Shown here: one piece after another, positions 44,857-54,066 of the stretch
Layout of the letters: each line of letters opens with the position of its first letter
How positions within the stretch are numbered: the first letter of the stretch is position 1
DNA from: Actinoplanes campanulatus
GTDB lineage: Bacteria > Actinomycetota > Actinomycetes > Mycobacteriales > Micromonosporaceae
Assembly (NCBI RefSeq): GCF_014647795.1
Contig: NZ_BMPW01000001.1
Coordinates: 930,001-994,000, forward strand
DNA: 64,000 bases
Direction: 5' to 3'
Made by a program: the position numbers and the translations under genes
The notes under the pieces: model-generated
Database searches by the model: none
Seen by the model: the letters and a program-made list of their open reading frames with translations, nothing else
What the model was told of the DNA's origin: nothing

Positions 44857-45225
44857 TTATTCAGGACGGTGACAGACAGCCTCGACGTTGTTCCCGTCCG
44901 GGTCGCGGACGAAGGCGCCGTAGTAGTGCTCGTGGTACTCCGGGTGCAGGCCCGGCTCGTGCAGCACCTCGGCCCCGGCCTCGACCGCGGCCCGGAAGAA
45001 GGCGTCGACCGCGGGCCGGTCGGCCGCCGCGAAGGCGATGTGGCTCTCGCGGAAGCCCTCGCCCTCGTTGAACTCACCGATCCAGAAATCCGCGTGGTCC
45101 GACCCATACCCGATCGCGACCTTGAAGTCCATCAGCCGGCGGCCGCCCAGCGGCGCCAGCACGGCGTCGTAGAAGGCGGCGCTGCGCGACAGATCGGCGC
45201 ATTGGAACCCGACGTGGTCCAGCAT
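44857..45225 (-). CDS. VOC-superfamily (glyoxalase/dioxygenase fold) protein
   Basis: The 122-residue protein is a single VOC unit: [24 protein letters not shown] at the N-terminus (shortened [13 protein letters not shown]) and [22 protein letters not shown] at the C-terminus (shortened [13 protein letters not shown]), with His and Glu metal-ligand candidates. The function is unknown; relatives include lactoylglutathione lyase-like and antibiotic-binding proteins. It overlaps the hom stop by one base (TGATG) and sits between hom and thrC, so it is co-transcribed with the threonine genes although it does not belong to the pathway. Confidence 0.88.
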   Translation of the reverse strand: MLDHVGFQCADLSRSAAFYDAVLAPLGGRRLMDFKVAIGYGSDHADFWIGEFNEGEGFRESHIAFAAADRPAVDAFFRAAVEAGAEVLHEPGLHPEYHEHYYGAFVRDPDGNNVEAVCHRPE

Positions 45226-46523
45226 CAGCCGGCCCCTCCCTCGACACGCAGCACGCTGGCGATCGACCGGACGATGTCCAGCCGGGACAGTGAGTCCACG
45301 GTCGCGGCGAGGGCCGCGTCGGGCGCGCTGTGGGTGACGATCACCAGCTTCGCGTCGTCCGCCCGGCCGGACTGGCGGACCGTCGCGATGGACACCTCGT
45401 GCTGGGCGAACACCCCGGCCACGCTGGCCAGGACGCCCGGCTTCTCGGCCACGTCCAGGCTGATGTGGTAGCGGGTGAGCGACTCGCCGATCGGGCGGAC
45501 CGTCAGCTTGGCGTAGTTGCTCTCGCTCGGCGCCCGGGCCCCGGTCAGCCGGTTGCGGGCCGCCGCCACGATGTCGCCGAGGACCGCGCTGGCGGTCGGG
45601 CGGCCACCCGCGCCGCGGCCGTAGAACATCAGCGGCCCGGCCGCCTCGGTCTCCACGAACACCGCGTTGAAGGCGTCGCCGACGCCGGCCAGCGGGTGGC
45701 TGAGCGGGATCATCGCCGGATGCACCCGGACGCTCACCGAATCGGCGCCGCGCTGCGCGATGCAGAGCAGCTTGATCGTGCAGCCCATCTCCTTGGCGCT
45801 GGCCATGTCGCCGGCGGTCACCGCGGTCATGCCCTCACGGAACACGTCGGCGGCGGTGACCCGAGTGTGGAACGCCAGGGAGGCGAGGATGGCGGCCTTG
45901 GCGGCGGCGTCGAAGCCCTCGACGTCCGCGGTCGGGTCGGCTTCCGCGTACCCCAGCTCGGTGGCCTCCTCCAGGGCCTCGTTGAAGCCCGCGCCGGTGG
46001 CGGCCATCGAGGAGAGGATGAAGTTGGTCGTGCCGTTCACGATGCCGGTGACCGCGGTCACCCGGTCGCCGTGCAGCGACTCGCGCAGCGGGCGCAGCAG
46101 TGGGATCGCCCCGGCCACCGACGCCTCGTAGTAGAGATCGGCGCCGCCCTCGGCGGCGGCGTCGTGCAGCGCGCCGCCGTCCTCGGCGAGCAGCGCCTTG
46201 TTGGCCGTGATGACGCTCTTGCCGGCCCGGAGCGCCTCGACCAGCCAGGTCCGGGCGGGCTCGATGCCGCCGACGACCTCGATGACCACATCCACGTCGT
46301 CGCGCTTGATCAGGCCGAGGGCGTCGGTCGTGAACAGCGACGGGTCGACCGGCAGGTCGCCGCGCTCACGGCCGGGGCGCCGCACCGCGATGCCGGCGAT
46401 TTCCAGAGGGGCGCCGATCCGGGCGGTCAGGTCCTCCTGCTGCTCGTGCAGCAGACGGACGACCTCGGAACCGACGATGCCGCACCCCAGCAGGGCGAGG
46501 CGGACCGATTTGGCGGGGCTCAT
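45225..46523 (-). CDS. hom: Homoserine dehydrogenase
   Basis: The enzyme reduces aspartate semialdehyde to homoserine with NAD(P)H. The 432-residue monofunctional protein has the Rossmann LLGCGIVGSEV, the catalytic region with GIVNGTTNFILSSM and ELGYAEADPTADVEGFDAAAKAAIL (shortened LGYAEADPTADVEG), and a C-terminal ACT domain (KPGVLASVAGVFAQHEVSIATVRQ, shortened GVFAQHEVSI) that senses threonine. The start overlaps the lysA stop as ATGA. Confidence 0.97.
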   Translation of the reverse strand: MSPAKSVRLALLGCGIVGSEVVRLLHEQQEDLTARIGAPLEIAGIAVRRPGRERGDLPVDPSLFTTDALGLIKRDDVDVVIEVVGGIEPARTWLVEALRAGKSVITANKALLAEDGGALHDAAAEGGADLYYEASVAGAIPLLRPLRESLHGDRVTAVTGIVNGTTNFILSSMAATGAGFNEALEEATELGYAEADPTADVEGFDAAAKAAILASLAFHTRVTAADVFREGMTAVTAGDMASAKEMGCTIKLLCIAQRGADSVSVRVHPAMIPLSHPLAGVGDAFNAVFVETEAAGPLMFYGRGAGGRPTASAVLGDIVAAARNRLTGARAPSESNYAKLTVRPIGESLTRYHISLDVAEKPGVLASVAGVFAQHEVSIATVRQSGRADDAKLVIVTHSAPDAALAATVDSLSRLDIVRSIASVLRVEGGAG

Positions 46524-47905
46524 CCAACATCCAATGCAAGCAGGTCGTCCTCGGTCTCCCGCCGCACGATGACGCGTGCCGCGCCGTCGCGCACCGCCAC
46601 CACGGGTGGCCGAGGAACGTGGTTGTAGTTGCTGGCCATACTCCGGCAGTAGGCGCCGGTCCCGGGGACCGCAATAAGATCTCCGGGCTGCACGTCGGCG
46701 GGCAGGAATTCATCCTTCACGACGATGTCCCCGGACTCACAATGTTTTCCCACCACTCGGGCGAGCATAGGGGTCCCGGCGCTGCTGCGATTGGCGAGCG
46801 TGGCCGAATAGGAGGCGTCGTAAAGGGCGGTCCGGATGTTGTCGCTCATGCCGCCGTCGACGCTCACGTAGGTCCGGATGCCATCGACGTCCTTGACCGT
46901 CCCCACCTCGTACAACGTGAAGACCGACGGGCCCACGATGGCCCGCCCCGGCTCGATCGACAGGTGCGGCTTGCGCAGCGACGCCAGCTCGCACTCGGAC
47001 TCGACGATCTTGTTGATCCGCTTCGCCAGGTCTCCAGGGGTGGACGGGTCGTCCTGAGTGGTGTAAGCGATGCCGAACCCACCGCCGAGGTCCAGCTCCG
47101 GCAGCTCCACGCCGCGCGCGTCCCGGATCTGCGCCTGGAGCTCCAGGATCCGCCGGGCGGCCACCTCGAACCCGCTGGTGTCGAAGATCTGCGAGCCGAT
47201 GTGCGAGTGCAGGCCGCGCAGGTCGAGCGCGCCCTCGTCGAGGATCTGCGCGGCGGCCGCGAAAGCCGAACCGCCGGCCAGCGAGAAGCCGAACTTCTGG
47301 TCCTCGTGCGCGGTCGCGATGAACTCGTGGGTGTGCGCCTCGACGCCGACGGTCACCCGGATCAGCACGCCGGGCCGCTTGTTCAGCTCGCCGGCCAGCG
47401 CGGTCAGGCGGTCGATCTCATGGAACGAGTCGACGATGATCCGGCCCACCCCGGCCTCCAGGGCCCGGCGCAGCTCGCTCTCCGACTTGTTGTTGCCGTG
47501 GAAGCCGATCCGCTCGGCCGGGAACCCGGCCGCCAGCGCCACCGCCAGCTCGCCGCCGGAGCAGACGTCGAGGAAGAGCCCCTCCTCGTCGATGATCCGG
47601 ACGACGGCCTTGCAGATGAACGACTTGCCGGCGTAATAGACGTCGGCCTCGGCGAAGGCGGCCGCGAAGTCCCGGCAGCGGGCCCGCAGATCGTCCTCGT
47701 CCAGCAGGTACGCCGGGGTGCCGTAGTCGGCGGCCAGATCGAGGACGTTCACGCCGCCGATCTCCAGGGACCCGGCCCCGGTACGGCTCACGGTCCGCGG
47801 CCACAGCTGCGGCACCAGGGCGTTCACGTCCTCCGGGCTACGCAGCCAGGCCGGCCCGCGGCTGCCGAGGTCACCGTGCAGGGCCCCGGCCTCGTGTGCG
47901 CGCAT
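46520..47905 (-). CDS. lysA: Diaminopimelate decarboxylase
   Basis: The PLP enzyme decarboxylates meso-DAP to lysine, the last step of lysine synthesis. The 461-residue protein has the alanine-racemase-like barrel with PLP lysine in YYAGKSFICKAV, CSGGELAVALAAGFPAERI, HSHIGSQIF, the PLP phosphate site GGGFGIAY and the C-terminal NDEFLPADVQPGDL-type region (here VKDEFLPADVQPGD) with the substrate Cys in CESGD. It lies 3 bp after argS, in the conserved argS-lysA-hom order. Confidence 0.97.
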   Translation of the reverse strand: MRAHEAGALHGDLGSRGPAWLRSPEDVNALVPQLWPRTVSRTGAGSLEIGGVNVLDLAADYGTPAYLLDEDDLRARCRDFAAAFAEADVYYAGKSFICKAVVRIIDEEGLFLDVCSGGELAVALAAGFPAERIGFHGNNKSESELRRALEAGVGRIIVDSFHEIDRLTALAGELNKRPGVLIRVTVGVEAHTHEFIATAHEDQKFGFSLAGGSAFAAAAQILDEGALDLRGLHSHIGSQIFDTSGFEVAARRILELQAQIRDARGVELPELDLGGGFGIAYTTQDDPSTPGDLAKRINKIVESECELASLRKPHLSIEPGRAIVGPSVFTLYEVGTVKDVDGIRTYVSVDGGMSDNIRTALYDASYSATLANRSSAGTPMLARVVGKHCESGDIVVKDEFLPADVQPGDLIAVPGTGAYCRSMASNYNHVPRPPVVAVRDGAARVIVRRETEDDLLALDVG

Positions 47906-47908
47906 GCT

Positions 47909-49573
47909 CTACATCCTCTCCGGCGCGGAGACCCCGAGGAGGGCCAACCCGTTGGCGATCACCGTACGAGTGGCGTCGTTGAGCCACAGCCGGGCGCGGT
48001 GCAGGTCGGTGATCTCCTCGTCGCCCATCGGAGTGACCCGGCACTTGTCATAGAACCGGTGGTAGTCGCCGGCGACCTTCTCCAGGTAGCGCGCGACGTG
48101 GTGCGGCTCCCGCAGCTCCGCCGAGCGGGCGACGACGTCCGGGTACTCGTTCAGGCTCTTCAGGAGGGCGTTCTCCTTCTCGTGGCTGAGCAGCTCCGGC
48201 TTCATGTCGGCGGCGTCGCCCCGGGTGAGCCCGGCGTCGGCGCCGTTGCGGGCCACGTTCGCGGTACGGGCCGCGACGTACTGCACGTAGTAGACCGGGT
48301 TGTCGTTGCCGGCCCGGGTCCACAGGTCGATGTCGATGTCGATCGGGGAGTCCGAGGAGTAGCGGGCCAGCGCGTACCGGGTGGCGTCGACGCCCAGCGC
48401 CTCGACGAAGTCCTCCAGGGTGACCACCGTCCCGGCGCGCTTGCTCATCCGCACCGGCTCGCCGTCACGGACCAGGTTGACCATCTGGCCGATCAGGATC
48501 TCCAGGTTCTTCGCCGGGTCGTCGCCGAAGCACGCGGCCATCGCCTTCATCCGGCCGATGTAGCCGTGGTGGTCGGCGCCCAGCATGATCACGACCCGCT
48601 CGAAGCCGCGCTTGCGCTTGTCCAGGTAGTAGGCGCAGTCGGCGGCGAAGTACGTCCAGTCGCCGTCGGACTTGCGCAGCACCCGGTCCTTGTCGTCACC
48701 GAAGTCGGTGGTGCGCAGCCAGGTCGCGCCGTCCTGCTCGAAGATGTGCCCCTGCTCGCGCAGCCGGTCCAGAGCCTCCTGGAGCTCGCCGCGGTCGTGC
48801 AGGTCCTTCTCGTTGAAGTAGGTGTCGAAGTGCACGCCGAACTCGGTCAGCGACTTCTTGATCTCGGCGAACATCAGCTCGACGCCGACCCGCCGGAAGG
48901 TCTCCTGCGCGGCCTCCGGCTCCTGGGACAGCACCTCCGGCTCGGCCTTGACCACGTCGGCCGCGATCTCGGCGATGTAGGCGCCGCCGTAGCCGTCCTC
49001 CGGCGCCGCCTCACCCTTGGCGGCGGCGAGCAGCGAGCGGGCGAACCGGTCGATCTGCGAACCGGCGTCGTTGAAGTAGTACTCCGTGCCGACGTCGGCG
49101 CCGGCGGTCCGCAGCACCCGGGAGAGGGCATCGCCCACGGCGGCCCAGCGGACCCCGCCGATGTGCACCGGACCGGTCGGGTTGGCCGACACGAACTCCA
49201 GGTTGACACGCTCCCCGGCGAGCCGGTCGGTACGCCCGTAGGCTGAACCGGCGAGCACGATGTCGCGGGCCAGCACGCCGGCCGCGGCCGCGTCGAGCCG
49301 GATGTTCAGGAAGCCGGGACCCGCGATCTCCACCGATTTGACGCCGTCCCGGCGGCCCAGCTCCTCAGCCAGCGCCGCGGCCAGCTCACGCGGGGCGACC
49401 CCGACCTTCTTGCCCAGTTGGAGGGCGAGCGTCGAGGCGTAGTCGCCGTGCTCGGGGTTACGCGGACGCTCCACCGTCGTCGTGGCGGGCAGCGCGCCGA
49501 CGTCGAGTCCACGCGTCTCGAAAATGGCACGAGCGGCTGAGAGAACGGTGTCAGCAAGGTTGGCGGGAGTCAC
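47909..49573 (-). CDS. argS: Arginyl-tRNA synthetase
   Basis: The class I synthetase charges tRNA-Arg. The 554-residue protein has the N-terminal Add1 domain, the HIGH motif as HIGG in [17 protein letters not shown], the lineage-typical [14 protein letters not shown], the KMSKS equivalent [11 protein letters not shown], and the DALR anticodon-binding domain near the C-terminus ([13 protein letters not shown]). Start GTG 49573. The window also encodes a tRNA-Arg (CCG) that is one of its substrates. An 86-bp gap separates it from a divergent DUF3105 gene. Confidence 0.97.
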   Translation of the reverse strand: MTPANLADTVLSAARAIFETRGLDVGALPATTTVERPRNPEHGDYASTLALQLGKKVGVAPRELAAALAEELGRRDGVKSVEIAGPGFLNIRLDAAAAGVLARDIVLAGSAYGRTDRLAGERVNLEFVSANPTGPVHIGGVRWAAVGDALSRVLRTAGADVGTEYYFNDAGSQIDRFARSLLAAAKGEAAPEDGYGGAYIAEIAADVVKAEPEVLSQEPEAAQETFRRVGVELMFAEIKKSLTEFGVHFDTYFNEKDLHDRGELQEALDRLREQGHIFEQDGATWLRTTDFGDDKDRVLRKSDGDWTYFAADCAYYLDKRKRGFERVVIMLGADHHGYIGRMKAMAACFGDDPAKNLEILIGQMVNLVRDGEPVRMSKRAGTVVTLEDFVEALGVDATRYALARYSSDSPIDIDIDLWTRAGNDNPVYYVQYVAARTANVARNGADAGLTRGDAADMKPELLSHEKENALLKSLNEYPDVVARSAELREPHHVARYLEKVAGDYHRFYDKCRVTPMGDEEITDLHRARLWLNDATRTVIANGLALLGVSAPERM

Positions 49574-49659
49574 TCAACCATGCTATCGGGGGTAGACTTC
49601 GTCGTTCGGCGGCCACCCGAGCCCCGCCCCTCCCCATTCAGACGAATCGACGAGGCACG

Positions 49660-50454
49660 ATGAGCATGAGCACGCCGGGGCCCGAACGGGTCCCGTCCAC
49701 CGTCAAGGTCGACAAGACCACTGGCCAGGGCAAGCCGCCGACGGCGAGGTCCGGCGCGAACCGGCCAGGGGGCAACCGGCCCGCCGGAAAGGGCGGGAAG
49801 GGCGGAAAGGGCCGCAAGCCGGTCACTCCGGTCAAGGTGGCCGGCGGACGCAACTGGGGGCCGATCGCGGTCGCCGGCGTCGTCGTCCTGATCGCGGTCG
49901 GCATCATCGGCTGGGGGGTCGTCGCATCGATCCAGCAGGAGAAGAAGCAAGCCGTGCCGTGGGCCGACCGGGCCGCCGCGATCGCGGGCATCACCAACTT
50001 CCGCGAGTCGAACCCGGATCTGGTGAAGGGCAGCCAGCACAAGAACGGCAAGCTGGCGTACGAGCAGCAGCCCCCGGTCGCCGGTGAGCACAACCCGAGC
50101 TGGCAGAACTGCAACGGCGTCGTCTACTCCGAGCCGATCGCGAACGAGCACGCGGTGCACAGCATGGAGCACGGCACCGTCTGGGTGACCTACAAGCAGG
50201 GCCTCCCCTCCGACCAGGTGGAGAAGCTGGCCGACCGGGTCGAGGGCAAGGAGAAGCTCATGCTGAGCCCGGTGCCCGGCCTGAGCAGCAACGTCTCCCT
50301 CCAGGCCTGGGGCTACCAGCTGAAGGTCGACTCGGTGGACGACCCGCGGATCGACGAGTTCATCCAGTCGCTGCGGATCAACGCGTCGATCGAGGGCCCG
50401 ACCGCGGCCTGTGACGGCGGCGTGTCGGCCACCGGCGTCGTCCCGCAGAGCTGA
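49660..50454 (+). CDS. DUF3105 membrane-anchored protein
   Basis: The 264-residue protein has a basic, Gly/Pro/Lys-rich cytosolic N-terminus (about 60 residues, repeated GGKGGKG), one transmembrane helix (about 68-90) and an extracellular DUF3105 domain with VAGEHNPSWQNCNGVV, ANEHAVHSMEHGTVWVTYK (shortened HAVHSMEHGTVW) and SPVPGLSSNVSLQAWGY. Conserved His and Cys residues suggest metal binding. It is paired with a DUF305 protein, another His/Met-rich extracytoplasmic family, with 2 bp between them; copper or other metal handling is a reasonable guess. Confidence 0.9.
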   Translation: MSMSTPGPERVPSTVKVDKTTGQGKPPTARSGANRPGGNRPAGKGGKGGKGRKPVTPVKVAGGRNWGPIAVAGVVVLIAVGIIGWGVVASIQQEKKQAVPWADRAAAIAGITNFRESNPDLVKGSQHKNGKLAYEQQPPVAGEHNPSWQNCNGVVYSEPIANEHAVHSMEHGTVWVTYKQGLPSDQVEKLADRVEGKEKLMLSPVPGLSSNVSLQAWGYQLKVDSVDDPRIDEFIQSLRINASIEGPTAACDGGVSATGVVPQS

Positions 50455-50456
50455 CC

Positions 50457-51071
50457 TTGTCCACGGAGAAGCGCCGCTTCGGCTACTGGCTGCCCGCGAC
50501 CCTGGTGGCCGGCCTGCTGCTGGGCGTCGCGATCGGATTCCTCATCCCCCGCGGCGAGGACCTGCCGGCCGACGACTCCGCGGAGGCCGGCTTCGCACGG
50601 GACATGTCCACCCACCACTCGCAGGCCGTGGAGATGGGCATGATCGCCTACACCCGCGCGACCAACGACGAGGTCCGGATGATGGCCCGCGACATCGCTC
50701 TCACCCAGCAGGGTCAGATCGGCATGTTCCAGGCGTGGCTGCGCGAGTGGAATCTCCAGCCGACCGGTTCGAAGCCGGCCATGTCGTGGATGCCGGGCGG
50801 GGCGGAGAGCGTGAAGGACGGCCTGATGCCCGGCATGGCCACCCCGGAGGAGCTGAAGCAGCTCCGGGAGGCCACCGGCCTCGACGAGGACCGCCTCTTC
50901 ATGAAGCTGATGATCAACCACCACCTGGGCGGCATCCACATGGCCCAGGAGGTGGTGGAGCTGAGCGACGACCCGGAGGTCGTCGAGTCGGCGCAGCTCT
51001 CCATCAACAGCCAGCAGCGCGACCTGACCGACATGCAGGATCTCCAGAAGCGGCTCGACACCGCCTCCTGA
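50457..51071 (+). CDS. DUF305 (ferritin-like, His/Met-rich) membrane-anchored protein
   Basis: The 204-residue protein starts at TTG 50457, two bases after the previous stop. It has one N-terminal transmembrane helix (about 12-30), and then two DUF305 helical hairpins with HHSQAVEMGMIAY and MMARDI, and HHLGGIHMAQEVVEL. The paired HH and M residues are the family mark, associated in some bacteria with copper or with stress. It is followed by a strong terminator and then tRNA-Arg. Confidence 0.9.
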   Translation: MSTEKRRFGYWLPATLVAGLLLGVAIGFLIPRGEDLPADDSAEAGFARDMSTHHSQAVEMGMIAYTRATNDEVRMMARDIALTQQGQIGMFQAWLREWNLQPTGSKPAMSWMPGGAESVKDGLMPGMATPEELKQLREATGLDEDRLFMKLMINHHLGGIHMAQEVVELSDDPEVVESAQLSINSQQRDLTDMQDLQKRLDTAS

Positions 51072-51086
51072 ACTGCGCTTATCGAT

Positions 51087-51113
51087 GGGCCGCCGGCATC
51101 ATGCCGGCGGCCC
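51087..51113 (+). terminator. Terminator after the DUF3105-DUF305 pair
   Basis: GGGCCGCCGGC and GCCGGCGGCCC form an 11-bp perfect stem around ATCAT, 16 bases after the DUF305 stop, followed by GCCGTGTTTTC. It is a convincing intrinsic terminator. Confidence 0.85.
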
Positions 51114-51177
51114 GCCGTGTTTTCGCGATACCGATTGGCCGGGGCCTCGGGAGCCCTGCTAGGCTCATCCTCACTGA

Positions 51178-51249
51178 GCCCCCGTAGCTCAGGGGATAGA
51201 GCGTCGCCCTCCGGAGGCGAAAGCGCAGGTTCGAATCCTGCCGGGGGCA
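51178..51249 (+). tRNA. tRNA-Arg (anticodon CCG)
   Basis: The 72-nt cloverleaf has acceptor arms GCCCCCG and CGGGGGC with discriminator A, D-arm AGCTCAGGGGATAGAGC (shortened GCTCAGGGGATAGAGC), an anticodon stem TCGCC/GGCGA with loop CTCCGGA (anticodon CCG at 51211-51213) and T-arm GCAGGTTCGAATCCTGC. CCA is not encoded. It reads CGG codons, frequent in this GC-rich genome. Confidence 0.97.
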
Positions 51250-51682
51250 CGAGTTCCAGGCCGCCATGTGTTCGCTGAGAAGCGCGAACCTGGTGGCCTC
51301 GTCATTTTCCCCTTCGGCCCTGCCGTGGGGCTAGCAGGTCTGGGACGTATTCCTCATAAATGCGTGCATCTTGCGTTGCATCATAGATGCCTTATTTGGG
51401 ACGTATTCAGGGTAGTTCGACTAGTACAGTGCGTAGTTGTCGACACGACCTTGCCTCGGCTACGCGGGAAGAGGCCAACACGCCGCCTGGAGCGCCTGGG
51501 GGACTCCAGACGTCCACGACTCAGATCCGAGCCTGGGCGAGGAGTTGCGGGGCGGTGACCGTCGCCGTCACCGACGTGGCCTGATCACCACTCAGCCGGC
51601 GGCGATGGTGGTGATCGGCACCGCGCTGTCCGCCGCCAACCCATCTGGCCCGTCCGCGGGCATCCGTGCAGGAAGACTCACC
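51250..51682. other. 433-bp gene-free region, AT-rich scar downstream of tRNA-Arg
   Basis: After the tRNA hairpin, the stretch 51341-51430 is about 44% GC by hand count, against about 70% around it. It has two direct copies of GGGACGTATTC (51342-51352 and 51398-51408) and several GCATC/GATGC dyads. Short ORFs here have no clear start or homology. It looks like the remains of an element that integrated at the tRNA gene. The promoter of the HPr gene is probably in the right part; a GGAAGA sits before its ATG. Confidence 0.6.
51257..51297 (+). terminator. Hairpin just downstream of tRNA-Arg
   Basis: AGGCCGCCA and TGGTGGCCT form the outer stem and GTTCGC with GCGCGAAC the inner one, followed by CGTCATTTTCCCC. 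It fits a tRNA-transcript terminator. Confidence 0.65.
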
Positions 51683-51940
51683 ATGCCGACCAGCACCGTC
51701 GTCGTAGGATCCGTCGTCGGGCTGCACGCCCGGCCTGCCGCCATCATCGCCGCCGCCGTGAACGAGACGGGCGAAGAGGTGACCATGGCGATACCCGGCG
51801 GTGATCCGGTCGATGCCGGCTCGGCGATGCTCATCATGGCTCTCGGCGCCGCCCTGGGAGACCCCGTCGAGGTCTCCAGTCCGTCGCAGTCCGCGCACGA
51901 CAGGATCGCCGCTCTCGTCACTCAGGACCTGAGCGCCTGA
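51683..51940 (+). CDS. Phosphocarrier protein HPr
   Basis: HPr passes phosphate from Enzyme I to sugar-specific EII proteins of the PTS. The 85-residue protein has the active-site His15 in GLHARPAA and a Ser at 47 in AGSAMLIMALGAALGD, the position of regulatory Ser46. Start ATG 51683. It lies 23 bp before the Enzyme I gene; no EIIA/B/C gene is in the window. Confidence 0.93.
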   Translation: MPTSTVVVGSVVGLHARPAAIIAAAVNETGEEVTMAIPGGDPVDAGSAMLIMALGAALGDPVEVSSPSQSAHDRIAALVTQDLSA

Positions 51941-51963
51941 CCTCGGTCGCAGAAGGACGGCCC

Positions 51964-53661
51964 ATGTCCGCCTCCGCTGAGACAGCAGGCATCCTCCAGG
52001 GCACGCCGGTGGTTCCGGGCCTGGCCTTCGGGCCCGTCGTCACCATCGTCGCCGGCATCCCCGAGGAGGCGGTCACCGCGTTCCGCGACCGCTTCTCCGG
52101 CACCGCGCGGGACGCTCTACAGCTTTTCGACGGCGCCGTGGCCGCAGTCGCGGCGAGTCTCGCCGACAGGGCCGCGAAGGCGTCCGGGGACGCCGCGGAG
52201 GTCCTGCTGGCCACCGCCGAACTGGCCCGTGACAAGGGGCTGCGGGCGGCCGTGGCGAAGCGGATGGACGGCGAGGTGGATCTGCCCGACGCCCTGCACG
52301 GCGCCGTGAACCAGTTCGCCGACCTGTTCGCGAAGATGGGCGGCCTGATGGCCGAGCGGGTCACCGACCTGCGTGACATCGAGCAGCGGTTGCTGGCCCG
52401 CATCGTCGGCGTCGCCGAACCCGGCCTGGAGCTGCCCGACGTCCCGTCGATCCTGGTGGCCTCCGATCTCGCGCCCGCTGACACCGCGGGCCTCGACCCG
52501 GCCCGGGTGGTCGCGCTGGTGATCGAACTGGGCGGCCCCACCAGCCACACCGCGATCATCGCCCGTCAGCTCAGCCTGCCCTGCGTCGTCGGCGTCACCG
52601 GAGCCACCACCGTCGCCCCGGGTACCCCGGTCCTCGTCAACGGCATCACCGGCGCGATCGAGGTCAATCCGGACACCGCCGGCGCCGTCGCCCGGGTCGA
52701 TGCCGAACGGATCCGGCACGCCGCCCTGGCGTCCTGGAACGGACCGGCCGCCACCTCGGACGGTCAGCGCATCAAGGTGCTGGCCAACGTCGCCGACGGC
52801 GCCTCCGCACGCCAGGCCGCGGCCGCCCCGGTGGAGGGCGTCGGCCTGTTCCGTACCGAACTGTGCTTCCTCAACACGACCACCGAACCGACCGTGGCGG
52901 AGCAGACCGCCATCTACGGTGAGGTGCTGTCCGCGTTCGGTCCCGACCGGCACGTCGTCGTCCGTACCCTCGACGCGGGGTCGGACAAGCCGATCGCCTA
53001 CGCCACTCCCGCCGCGGAGGAGAACCCCGCTCTCGGGGTCCGCGGGCTGCGGCTGTCCTTCACCGACCCCAGCATGCTGGAGCGGCAGATCGAGGCCATC
53101 GCCGCCGCCGCCGCGGTCACCGGCACCAGGCCTTGGGTGATGGCGCCGATGGTCGCCACCGTGGCCGAGGCGGCGACCTTCGCCGGCCGGGTCCGCCGGT
53201 ACGGCCTGACCGCCGGTGTCATGGTGGAGACCCCCTCGGCGGCGCTGTTGGCCGACCGGATCCTGACCGTCGTCGACTTCCTCTCGATCGGCACCAACGA
53301 CCTGACCCAGTACACGATGGCCGCCGACCGGATGGCCACCCAGCTGGCGCATCTCACCGACCCGTGGCAGCCGGCCGTGCTCCAGCTGATCGCGATCACC
53401 GCCCGCGCCGGGCAGCGGGCGGGCAAGCCCGTCGGTGTGTGCGGTGAGGCCGCCGCCGACCCGGCGCTGGCGGCGGTGCTGCTCGGCCTGGGCATCACGT
53501 CGCTGTCCATGGCCGCGGCGGCGGTCCGACCGGTCGGGGCGCAGCTCGGTCAGGTCACGGCGCGGCAGTGCTCCCGGGCCGCCGAGGTGGCGCTCGCGGC
53601 AGGCGACCCCGCCGAGGCGCGGGACGCGGCCCGCGCCGCGCTCAGCCGGCTGACGGAATGA
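51964..53661 (+). CDS. ptsI: Phosphoenolpyruvate-protein phosphotransferase (PTS Enzyme I)
   Basis: Enzyme I takes phosphate from PEP and gives it to HPr. The 565-residue protein has the N-terminal His domain with GGPTSHTAIIARQL (His195), the PEP-binding TIM barrel with GLFRTELCF, LDAGSDKP, ENPALGVRGLR, GVMVETPSAALLAD and SIGTNDLTQYTMAADR, and the active Cys in VGVCGEAAAD (near residue 492). Full-length and intact. Start ATG 51964. It forms a two-gene PTS operon with HPr and converges on the SpoIIAA-like gene 18 bp downstream. Confidence 0.97.
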   Translation: MSASAETAGILQGTPVVPGLAFGPVVTIVAGIPEEAVTAFRDRFSGTARDALQLFDGAVAAVAASLADRAAKASGDAAEVLLATAELARDKGLRAAVAKRMDGEVDLPDALHGAVNQFADLFAKMGGLMAERVTDLRDIEQRLLARIVGVAEPGLELPDVPSILVASDLAPADTAGLDPARVVALVIELGGPTSHTAIIARQLSLPCVVGVTGATTVAPGTPVLVNGITGAIEVNPDTAGAVARVDAERIRHAALASWNGPAATSDGQRIKVLANVADGASARQAAAAPVEGVGLFRTELCFLNTTTEPTVAEQTAIYGEVLSAFGPDRHVVVRTLDAGSDKPIAYATPAAEENPALGVRGLRLSFTDPSMLERQIEAIAAAAAVTGTRPWVMAPMVATVAEAATFAGRVRRYGLTAGVMVETPSAALLADRILTVVDFLSIGTNDLTQYTMAADRMATQLAHLTDPWQPAVLQLIAITARAGQRAGKPVGVCGEAAADPALAAVLLGLGITSLSMAAAAVRPVGAQLGQVTARQCSRAAEVALAAGDPAEARDAARAALSRLTE

Positions 53662-53679
53662 GCGCGGGCCGGGACAGGT

Positions 53680-54066
53680 TCAGTGGCCGGGCCGCACGGC
53701 CAGCCAATCCGTCGCGGCCGCCAGGTCGGCCCGGGGGAAATGGCGCACCTCGCCGGGGATGGTCCGGCCGAAGACCGTCAGCGCACGGGTCACCCACTCG
53801 GCGTCGGAGACCAGTGCGATCCGCTCCCACAGCGAGTGGTGCCGCAGGGCCGTCCCGAGCCCGAATTTCAGGTCCTCCCAGAACGCCCCGGGCTGGAACC
53901 ACCCGCAGTCGTCGTCGACGACCACCAGCAAGCGGATCCGCCAGCCCTCCCCCAGCGCGGCCCGGGTCCGCGGGAGGAAGACCGTACGGTATTCCTCCCG
54001 CGTCACCGATCCGGCGAACCGGAAGCCCAGAACGGTCTCCGGCAGGTCCGGCAGAACCTCGATCAT
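53680..54066 (-). CDS. SpoIIAA-like (STAS-fold) protein
   Basis: The 128-residue protein begins MIEVLPDLPETVLGFRFAG and has the alternating strand-helix pattern of SpoIIAA-like/STAS-fold proteins (VTREEYRTVFLPRTRAAL, IRLLVVVDDDCGW, FGRTIPGEVRHFPRADLAAATDWL in shortened form IPGEVRHFP). It lacks the Ser phosphorylation motif of anti-sigma antagonists, so its role is unknown; relatives occur in stress-related loci. Start ATG 54066 overlaps the upstream gene's stop as TAATG, so the two are coupled. Confidence 0.85.
   Translation of the reverse strand: MIEVLPDLPETVLGFRFAGSVTREEYRTVFLPRTRAALGEGWRIRLLVVVDDDCGWFQPGAFWEDLKFGLGTALRHHSLWERIALVSDAEWVTRALTVFGRTIPGEVRHFPRADLAAATDWLAVRPGH

Noticed and set aside
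46619-49246. An 875-codon plus-strand open frame over lysA and argS
   Set aside because: It mirrors two well-conserved genes on the minus strand and has no domain or start signal; a GC-bias artefact.
51268-51558. A 96-codon ORF downstream of tRNA-Arg
   Set aside because: It crosses the tRNA terminator hairpin and the AT-rich scar, has no RBS and no family resemblance.
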